DNA of 5,088 nucleotides from Bacillota bacterium (GTDB lineage: Bacteria > Bacillota > Clostridia > Lachnospirales > Anaerotignaceae), in contig JAEZPX010000078.1 of assembly GCA_023413275.1 (NCBI GenBank), forward strand, positions 1 to 5,088. Reading direction: 5' to 3'. Positions 1-4,589 of the stretch are shown here, piece by piece. The notes below the pieces were generated by a model. It searched no databases. It had not been told where the DNA came from and worked only from the letters and a program-made list of their open reading frames with translations. The first letter of the stretch is position 1, and every line of letters begins with the position of its first letter. Both the position numbers and the translations under genes were made by a program.

Positions 1-1
1 T

Positions 2-70
2 CTTCCTACTCCTGATGAAACGAAATATAAAACTGTCTTCTATATATCTATTATAATTCAGGATATTTAA
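2..70 (+). CDS. 3' end of an unidentified upstream gene (partial)
   Basis: This frame is open from the left edge to a TAA at 68-70 and gives 22 residues ending in YISIIIQDI. The other two forward frames close earlier, at about 13-15 and 54-56. The stop codon overlaps the AAAGGAG (69-75) that serves the recombinase at 86, an arrangement typical of genes translated from one mRNA. The fragment is too short to assign a family. Large serine recombinase genes in clostridia often sit in tandem, so a second recombinase is possible, but nothing in these residues shows it. It could also be a chance open frame. Confidence 0.35.
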   Translation, partial: LPTPDETKYKTVFYISIIIQDI

Positions 71-85
71 AGGAGTACATATTAA

Positions 86-1456
86 ATGGCGAATGAAAAA
101 GAAATCACAATTATCCCACCAGCAGAAAAATATGATAATCATATTAGAGTTGAAGAAAAAAAGTTAAGGGTTGCCGCATACTGTAGAGTCAGTACACGGC
201 TTGAGAAGCAAGAAAGCAGTTATGAAGCACAAGTTAAGTATTATTCAGATAAAATAGCAGCTAACCCTAAGTGGAATTGTGTTGGTATTTATTCGGATCA
301 GGGGAAGAGTGCAACTAGCACAAAACTGCGAGATAGTTTCAATGACATGTTAACTGATTGTTATGATGGAAAAATAGATATGATACTTACAAAGTCCATC
401 AGTAGATTTGCAAGAAACACAGTTGATTTTCTGAGAATTATTCGTGAACTGAAGAAACGGCAAATCCGCATTGTTTTTGAGAAGGAAAAAATTGATACGA
501 TGAGTGGCACAGGGGAATTGCTTATTACTATATTAAGCAGTCAGGCGCAGGAAGAAAGCCGCAATTTAAGTGAGAATACGCACTGGGGCATTGTAAGAAA
601 ATTTGAGCAAGGAATTGTTCGGGTAAATCACACTAAATTTATGGGATATACTAAGGATTCGAATGGGAAGCTGGTTGTAGTTCCAGAAGAAGCGGATGTT
701 GTGAGAAAAATATTTGACCTATATTTACAAGGATTAGGCGTCTCAAGAATTGCAAAAGCATTAGAAGAACAAAGCATTAAAACTGTTACTAACAATGATA
801 AATGGCACAGGGGTACTATTCATAAAATGCTTCGATGTGAAAAGTATATGGGTGATGCTATGTTGCAAAAAACATATACAGTAGATTTTCTCAGTAAGAA
901 AAGAGTATTAAACGATGGGATTGCAAAACGGTACTATATTAAAAATAATCATGAGCCTATTATCAGTAGAGAGCAGTATTATCAAGTACAAGAAGAGTTA
1001 AAGCGAAGAAACAATGAAGCTGCAAAAGGCACTCGCTACAGCTCAAAATATCCTCTCAGTGGGTTAATTATTTGTGGCGAATGCGGAAGCCGTTACACCC
1101 GATGTACGTGGTATCAGAAAGACGGAAAAGTTGTAGTGTGGAGATGTAAGGGAAAATTGCAAAGTGGTATATCAAGGTGTATTGAATCCTGTAATTTAAA
1201 GGAAAACAAGCTTTATATCCTATTATTGGATCTATTTAATTATATTCTTATGGCTGATGATACAGGCAAATCTTCAGCAATGGTTTTGCAAACAAGAGCT
1301 ATTATTGCGAGTGTCTTTGGTAATGATGAAATCAGACAAGAATCAATTGAGGGTGTTAGGTTGAATGAAATAATAGATTCAATTATTTCTAAAACAGATA
1401 GACAAATAGAAATCAAATTCAAAACAGGGCTAGTAATAACCAAACATTTAGGCTAA
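86..1456 (+). CDS. Large serine recombinase (site-specific integrase/transposase), 456 aa
   Basis: This is a cytoplasmic DNA recombinase that cuts and rejoins two attachment sites through a covalent phosphoserine intermediate, as in clostridial integrative elements and phages. The resolvase domain spans about residues 28-165. The nucleophile is Ser36 in YCRVST, and the supporting catalytic segment is SRFARN at 106-111. The recombinase (PF07508-type) domain follows at about 183-290, with the usual GLGVSRIAKAL and HRGTIHKML segments. A zinc beta-ribbon has cysteines at 330, 333, 354 and 365. The C-terminal part (about 375-456) is short, so the protein is near the small end of the usual 450-600 residue range, but no domain is broken. 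The ATG at 86 is supported by AAAGGAG at 69-75, ten bases upstream. That site overlaps the stop of the preceding partial frame, so the gene may be translationally coupled to it. A weak TATAAT at 52-57 has no convincing -35. A long palindrome lies 15 bases after the stop and may be an attachment site. Family assignment is secure; whether it is integrase or transposase of a specific element is not visible here. Confidence 0.95.
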   Translation: MANEKEITIIPPAEKYDNHIRVEEKKLRVAAYCRVSTRLEKQESSYEAQVKYYSDKIAANPKWNCVGIYSDQGKSATSTKLRDSFNDMLTDCYDGKIDMILTKSISRFARNTVDFLRIIRELKKRQIRIVFEKEKIDTMSGTGELLITILSSQAQEESRNLSENTHWGIVRKFEQGIVRVNHTKFMGYTKDSNGKLVVVPEEADVVRKIFDLYLQGLGVSRIAKALEEQSIKTVTNNDKWHRGTIHKMLRCEKYMGDAMLQKTYTVDFLSKKRVLNDGIAKRYYIKNNHEPIISREQYYQVQEELKRRNNEAAKGTRYSSKYPLSGLIICGECGSRYTRCTWYQKDGKVVVWRCKGKLQSGISRCIESCNLKENKLYILLLDLFNYILMADDTGKSSAMVLQTRAIIASVFGNDEIRQESIEGVRLNEIIDSIISKTDRQIEIKFKTGLVITKHLG

Positions 1457-1471
1457 CAAGTTAGTAAATTG

Positions 1472-1523
1472 TTCATAATAAAGGGTTCAAATCACCAGAG
1501 TAGTTTGAAAGTTTTATTATGAA
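1472..1523. repeat. 52-bp interrupted palindrome just downstream of the recombinase gene
   Basis: The outer arms TTCATAATAAA (1472-1482) and TTTATTATGAA (1513-1523) are perfect 11-bp inverted copies. Inside them, TTCAAA (1486-1491) and TTTGAA (1504-1509) form a second inverted pair around a 12-base centre. A few more pairs extend outwards to about 1466 and 1529 with mismatches. The size, dyad symmetry and place beside the recombinase fit a large-serine-recombinase attachment site. The left inner part also resembles a tRNA T-arm (GGGTTCAAATC). It is a poor terminator candidate because the stem is AT-rich and no T-run follows. As RNA it could also be a 3'-end stabilising hairpin. Confidence 0.6.
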
Positions 1524-1536
1524 TAAATTTAGTTTT

Positions 1537-1563
1537 GGATAAAATTGTGAGAGGATAAAATTG
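1537..1563. repeat. Perfect 11-bp direct repeat, 16-bp period
   Basis: GGATAAAATTG occurs at 1537-1547 and again at 1553-1563, separated by TGAGA. It lies between the palindrome after the recombinase gene and the promoter of the Fic gene. The 16-bp period is about one and a half helical turns. It could be a pair of protein binding sites for the recombinase or a regulator, or the trace of a small local duplication. Confidence 0.5.
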
Positions 1564-1616
1564 AATGTTTTTTATTAGGAGATGCTGACGAATAGGAAAT
1601 AAAATAAAATGTAGGC

Positions 1617-1644
1617 TTACTATTTGTAATTGGTATGGTATAAT
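1617..1644 (+). promoter_or_regulatory. Predicted promoter of the Fic gene (extended -10)
   Basis: A consensus TATAAT at 1639-1644 is preceded by TGG, giving an extended -10 element. The best -35 candidate is a weak TTACTA at 1617-1622 with a 16-base spacer. Transcription would start near 1651, leaving a leader of about 55 bases before the TTG start at 1706. Confidence 0.55.
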
Positions 1645-1705
1645 AGTGTAAAAATAAGTAAATAGATTAATTCTGAGTGAATTTTAATTAAAAAGAGGTG
1701 GAATC

Positions 1706-2443
1706 TTGGACTTTTACAGAATATTAGAGAAACAAAAACTATATGAAGATGGTAAAGATACACTTCATGAAGTTACGGTTGAATCTTATAATAATGCATT
1801 TGAAGTGGAATTTACACATAACTCTACTGCAATCGAAGGAAATACTCTTACACTAATGGAAACAAAAGTGGTATTGGAAGATGGTATTTCCATTGGCGGA
1901 AAAGCGCTTAGAGAAATATATGAAGTTTTAAATCATAAAAAAGCCTTCCGGTATGTGAAGCAATGCATTAAAGAAGGGTTTCAATTGGATGAAAAAATAG
2001 TAAAAGAAATACATGCACTTGTTATGGAGAACATCATAGTTGGTGGCATATATCGAAATGAAGAAGTTATTATTAGTGGTGCTAGCCATACGCCACCTGC
2101 AAGAAATGAAATGTATGTTCAGATAAAAAACTTCTTTGCTGATTTAATGTATAAAAAAGATTTGAATCCAATTGAGCTGGCAGCGTGGACCCATGCGGAA
2201 TTTGTTCGGATTCATCCGTTTCAGGATGGCAACGGAAGAACATCTAGGCTGATTATGAACTATCAACTGATGAGTTGCGGGTTTTTACCAATTTCCATAG
2301 CCAAAGAAAACAGACTGGACTATTATAATGCGTTAGATAAATATGCTTCGGAAGGTATTTTAGATGATTTTATAAATATGCTTGGAGATTTAGAAGAGGT
2401 TCAGCTTGATAAATATATTTCTATTATAGTAGCACAGAGTTAA
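1706..2443 (+). CDS. Fic family protein, self-inhibited (class II-type), 245 aa
   Basis: Fic proteins usually transfer AMP from ATP to a hydroxyl on a target protein; some remove AMP or use other nucleotides. The Fic core motif is complete at residues 170-181 (HPFQDGNGRTSR), giving the catalytic His170, the metal ligand Asp174 and the phosphate-binding Asn176, Arg178 and Arg181. The target-docking flap is at about 114-131 (GIYRNEEVIISGASHTPP). An inhibitory motif of the [S/T]xxxE[G/N] type lies N-terminal to the core at 40-45 (STAIEG), so Glu44 would hold the active-site arginine and no separate antitoxin is needed. The N-terminal REIYEVLNHKKA segment is also typical of the family. There is no appended winged-helix domain, so this is a minimal form. 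The TTG start follows AGAGGTGG (1694-1701). The first in-frame ATG is codon 51 and would delete the inhibitory motif, so TTG is preferred. The gene appears to be monocistronic, with its own promoter. The protein target cannot be read from the sequence. Confidence 0.93.
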   Translation: MDFYRILEKQKLYEDGKDTLHEVTVESYNNAFEVEFTHNSTAIEGNTLTLMETKVVLEDGISIGGKALREIYEVLNHKKAFRYVKQCIKEGFQLDEKIVKEIHALVMENIIVGGIYRNEEVIISGASHTPPARNEMYVQIKNFFADLMYKKDLNPIELAAWTHAEFVRIHPFQDGNGRTSRLIMNYQLMSCGFLPISIAKENRLDYYNALDKYASEGILDDFINMLGDLEEVQLDKYISIIVAQS

Positions 2444-2494
2444 TCACAAGAAATGTAAACTAACTGAAATTAAAAGTATCAGACTTTTATCTTA

Positions 2495-2542
2495 TGCAAT
2501 CTAATTAGGTTTCTTTTTTATAATGCAACCTATTTAGGTTGC
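2495..2542. repeat. Two near-identical palindromic 19-mers upstream of satD
   Basis: The copies are TGCAATCTAATTAGGTTTC (2495-2513) and TGCAACCTATTTAGGTTGC (2524-2542), 16 of 19 bases identical with a 29-bp period. Each contains an inverted repeat of the form AAYCTA(A/T)TTAGGTT. The second overlaps the predicted satD -35 element, so the pair could be operators for a dimeric repressor, possibly SatD itself through its helix-turn-helix. In RNA the left arm of copy 1 can also pair with the right arm of copy 2 over seven bases, which competes with the local hairpins. A further small stem, TAAAAGT/ACTTTTA, lies just upstream at 2471-2489. Confidence 0.5.
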
Positions 2543-2550
2543 ATTTCTGC
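2522..2550 (+). terminator. Candidate terminator hairpin after the Fic gene
   Basis: AATGCAACCT (2522-2531) and AGGTTGCATT (2536-2545) form a perfect 10-bp stem with an ATTT loop, followed by the T-rich but interrupted stretch TTCTGCTTCATTG. It could end the Fic transcript 79 bases after its stop. A weaker five-bp stem from the first repeat copy is followed by TCTTTTTTATA (2512-2522) and could act as well. The same DNA may instead be an operator, since it overlaps the -35 of the next promoter. Confidence 0.4.
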
Positions 2551-2566
2551 TTCATTGTATTATAAT
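2539..2566 (+). promoter_or_regulatory. Predicted promoter of the satD-DUF3307 operon
   Basis: A consensus TATAAT at 2561-2566 has TTGCAT at 2539-2544 as the best -35, with a 16-base spacer. The -35 lies in the right arm of the hairpin/operator-like palindrome. Transcription would start near 2573, leaving only about 13 bases of leader, just enough for the AGAGGTG ribosome binding site at 2574-2580. The very short leader is unusual and lowers confidence. Confidence 0.45.
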
Positions 2567-2585
2567 GATAGCTAGAGGTGATGTT

Positions 2586-3425
2586 ATGAAAAATTACACT
2601 GCATTAATAATAGATTTGAAAAGATCTCGCTCTTATTCGGTTGAAGACAGAAATTCGATACAGAACTACATTATTATTGTAATCAAAGTATTAAATGAAG
2701 TATTTTCCAATTCATTAGCCAGAGATGTTGAATTCAGTGGTGGAGATGAGGTTCAAGGTTTGTTTACTTCTTCAGAATCGGCATATCTTTATTACAGAAT
2801 GTTTGGCATGCTTATTTTTCCTGTTGAAATAAGAGCAGGAATTGGGGTAGGGGAATGGAATGTAAAAATCGAAAATGCAAGTACCACTGCCCAAGATGGT
2901 CCTGTATATCATAATGCAAGAAAAGCCATTGAAAATGTAAATGATGCCCTGGGATATGCTGTACTTCTGTACTCAGGAACAAAAAACGATTTATTTTTAA
3001 ATGCCGTTATGAATACTTCTTTTGGGTTAACCAGAAACCATAGCCAATATCAAAATGAACTTATGCTACTTTCAGAATTGCTATATCCTATAGATTATCG
3101 TCAAGTGATTAACCATAGCAAATTTGATCGAATTTCCGAACTTGTAACATCAAAAAACAGACTTAGTTATAAAAGTAAATCGGTAAAAAAATATCCTTTT
3201 GACGAGTTAGAGGTTATGAATTTAGTGTCTATTCCATTAGATGCGGCCACTGTTGATAACAACTTTTATGTTTCTGGTGGAAAGAAAAGAGGAATGACTA
3301 CACAAATATCCGAAATTTTAAAGATAAGTAGACAAAGCGTTGAAAAAACTTTTAAAACTGCTAATATCTACGAAGCCAGAAATGCAACAATTGTGGCTTT
3401 GAAATTTATGGATATGTATTTATAA
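2586..3425 (+). CDS. satD: SatD-family protein: cyclase-like N-terminal half plus C-terminal HTH, 279 aa
   Basis: This is a SatD-family protein; the family is named after a gene of the Streptococcus mutans sat (ffh) operon, and its biochemical activity is not established. The N-terminal half reads like a palm-fold nucleotidyl cyclase. Asp10 ends a first strand (ALIID). GGDE lies at 52-55 inside VEFSGGDEVQGLF, a hairpin position. EIRAGIGVGEW (81-91) resembles the strand after it, and GPVYHNARKAIE (105-116) resembles the GxxVNxAxRLE helix of class III cyclases. This alignment was made by eye. The C-terminal segment (about 235-262, TTQISEILKISRQSVEKTFK) looks like a helix-turn-helix, suggesting DNA binding or an adaptor role. 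The start at 2586 was chosen because AGAGGTG (2574-2580) is five bases upstream. An in-frame ATG at 2565 lies inside the predicted -10 and has no ribosome binding site. The stop touches the ribosome binding site of the downstream DUF3307 gene, so the two are translationally coupled. Family call is firm; a catalytic role is inference. Confidence 0.85.
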   Translation: MKNYTALIIDLKRSRSYSVEDRNSIQNYIIIVIKVLNEVFSNSLARDVEFSGGDEVQGLFTSSESAYLYYRMFGMLIFPVEIRAGIGVGEWNVKIENASTTAQDGPVYHNARKAIENVNDALGYAVLLYSGTKNDLFLNAVMNTSFGLTRNHSQYQNELMLLSELLYPIDYRQVINHSKFDRISELVTSKNRLSYKSKSVKKYPFDELEVMNLVSIPLDAATVDNNFYVSGGKKRGMTTQISEILKISRQSVEKTFKTANIYEARNATIVALKFMDMYL

Positions 3426-3435
3426 GAGGTGAAAA

Positions 3436-4164
3436 ATGATGATATATATTTTGATTATAGCTCATTTTCTTGCTGATTTCACATTTCAAACAACGAAAAT
3501 GGCACAGAGAAAACTCAATAGTTTTAAATATCTTATATACCATGCAAGTATTTATGCTGCTATATTTTTAATCACAATGTTCCCCTTGGTAAAACTCCAA
3601 AAGGCGATTTTACCGTACATAATGATTATATGTTCACATTTTATTATCGATTGGCTAAGAACCCTTGTAGATAAGAAATTCAGCAGGAAATCCATTCTAA
3701 TTGCCTCTTTTATTGTGGATCAGATTTTGCATGTTTTAATTCTTCTGGTTTTATATAATACTTTTAAACTTGGGGCGGAAATGACTTCTCTATACAAATA
3801 TATTCAGCAATGGCAGTACAGTAATCGATTGGTTATTTACTGTTTAACGTTTGTTATATTATGGGATACTACTGCGGTTTTCATAAAAAAACTATTTTTG
3901 TATATTGATGATGGAGATAGTAGTAATGGGGAGGAAAATGATCCTCAGGTAGGGCGTATCATTGGAAAGCTTGAACGAGTTATTGTTTCAATTTTAATCT
4001 TATGCAATCAATTCGGAGCAGTTGGCTTTGTGTTGACTGCAAAAAGTATTGCCCGATATAAACAACTTGAAGACAAGAATTTTGCAGAGAAATATTTGGT
4101 AGGTACTCTGACCAGTGTAGGGATTGCGTTTATTACTACTTTAGTACTAAAAGAGTTTTTATAA
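3436..4164 (+). CDS. DUF3307 multi-pass membrane protein, 242 aa
   Basis: This is an integral membrane protein of the DUF3307 family, which has no established function and is often found beside satD. Hydrophobic segments lie at roughly residues 2-16, 34-56, 58-76, 86-107, 131-150, 182-202 and 222-240, so about seven passes. Polar residues recur in or next to these segments: His10/Asp14/Gln18 (HFLADFTFQ), His36, His68/Asp72 (HFIIDWLR), and Asp95/Gln96/His99 (DQILH). The pattern could bind a metal or form an active site in the membrane. An acidic loop (157-169) precedes the conserved-looking second half, GRIIGKLERVI and TAKSIARYKQLED. The ribosome binding site AGAGGTG (3425-3431) begins on the last base of the satD stop, leaving ten bases between the genes. 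ATG codons at 3436 and 3439 are both in frame. The second has the better spacing (seven bases) and would shorten the protein by one residue. No clear terminator follows. Family call is good; an effector or enzyme role is inferred. Confidence 0.85.
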   Translation: MMIYILIIAHFLADFTFQTTKMAQRKLNSFKYLIYHASIYAAIFLITMFPLVKLQKAILPYIMIICSHFIIDWLRTLVDKKFSRKSILIASFIVDQILHVLILLVLYNTFKLGAEMTSLYKYIQQWQYSNRLVIYCLTFVILWDTTAVFIKKLFLYIDDGDSSNGEENDPQVGRIIGKLERVIVSILILCNQFGAVGFVLTAKSIARYKQLEDKNFAEKYLVGTLTSVGIAFITTLVLKEFL

Positions 4165-4424
4165 TAGAAACCTTGTACGGTTGCTATGATGAAAGGAATT
4201 AAAATATGGCAGCATATAGGAGTGACAATTTTTAAGGAAAAATATTTATTATAATTTGAATTTACAAAGAGATGGAAGAGCTAAATTCAATGTTTAAGAT
4301 TATCTTTGACAAGGTATTTATGATTGGTTTCAGCGTAGGGCAACAATTGTTTGGAGATGTTGTGTTTAGCCAATATCAGAAATCAATAAAGAATGCAAAT
4401 ATTTTATCCATCTGCGGTTTTATC
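4165..4424. other. Gene-poor gap between the DUF3307 gene and the helicase promoter
   Basis: No recognised gene is present. The stretch after the DUF3307 stop has only a four-bp AACC/GGTT stem at 4169-4182 with no T-run, so transcription may read on. Two short frames exist: 22 codons at 4186-4254 without a ribosome binding site, and a 55-codon frame at 4272-4439 listed separately. A TATAAT at 4250-4255 lacks a -35 at proper spacing. The region may be decayed coding sequence or an untranslated tail. Confidence 0.4.
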
Positions 4425-4439
4425 TTGAGAAAATACTAA
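4272..4439 (+). CDS. Possible small hydrophobic protein, 49-55 aa
   Basis: An open frame runs from ATG 4272 to TAA 4437-4439 (55 codons). An internal ATG at 4290 is better placed, with GGAAGAG (4274-4280) nine bases upstream, and would give 49 residues starting MFKIIFDKVFMIGFSVGQQ. The product is rich in Ile, Phe and Val with a basic tail (LRKY). I do not recognise it. Its last codons overlap the -35 of the downstream promoter. It may be a real small protein, the remnant of a decayed gene, or chance; the lack of a family match by eye keeps confidence low. Confidence 0.25.
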   Translation: MEELNSMFKIIFDKVFMIGFSVGQQLFGDVVFSQYQKSIKNANILSICGFILRKY

Positions 4440-4452
4440 AAATTGGTATAAT
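4425..4452 (+). promoter_or_regulatory. Predicted promoter of the PLD-helicase gene
   Basis: TTGAGA at 4425-4430 and TATAAT at 4447-4452 are separated by 16 bases, and TGG before the -10 adds an extended -10 element. This is the best promoter in the window. Transcription would begin near 4459, giving a leader of about 130 bases before the ATG at 4590. Confidence 0.7.
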
Positions 4453-4492
4453 ATATATATCATGCTAAAATGCAGCAGAAATAATTACTTAT

Positions 4493-4529
4493 AACCTCTG
4501 TCGGCGAATGGAGGTTTGTTTTATTTATT
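4493..4529 (+). terminator. Terminator-like hairpin in the leader of the PLD-helicase gene
   Basis: In RNA, 4493-4501 (AACCTCTGT) pairs with 4508-4516 (ATGGAGGTT) in nine pairs, two of them G-U, closing a CGGCGA loop. TGTTTTATTTATT follows directly. This has the form of an intrinsic terminator, yet it lies only about 35 bases after the predicted transcription start and 60 bases before the gene. It could be an attenuator for the helicase gene or the 3' end of a short RNA of about 70 bases. The reverse strand lacks a T-run, so it acts rightward. Confidence 0.55.
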
Positions 4530-4589
4530 AGGCATTTTTGAAAGTGGCTGAAAACAAAGAAATCAGATTACTTAGAAGGAGCTAACATC

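Noticed and set aside
52..57. TATAAT as promoter for the recombinase
   Set aside because: No -35 or extended -10 element at suitable distance, and the open frame to 70 suggests read-through transcription from upstream.
1240..1443. 67-codon reverse-strand open frame
   Set aside because: It lies wholly inside the recombinase coding sequence, has no ribosome binding site of note and shows no recognisable domain; it is a shadow of the real gene.
1483..1500. tRNA-like T-arm sequence GGGTTCAAATC
   Set aside because: The five-bp T-stem cannot form properly and no D-arm, anticodon arm or acceptor stem is found upstream, so it is not a tRNA gene; at most it is part of an attachment site.
2565..2585. 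Longer satD start at ATG 2565
   Set aside because: It sits inside the predicted -10 element and has no ribosome binding site, while ATG 2586 has AGAGGTG five bases upstream.
4186..4254. 22-codon frame after the DUF3307 gene
   Set aside because: No ribosome binding site precedes it and the product resembles nothing; chance is the simplest explanation.
4462..4494. Ten-codon leader peptide frame ending at the base of the attenuator-like hairpin
   Set aside because: The predicted transcription start is only a few bases upstream, so there is no room for a ribosome binding site, and no repeated regulatory codons are present.
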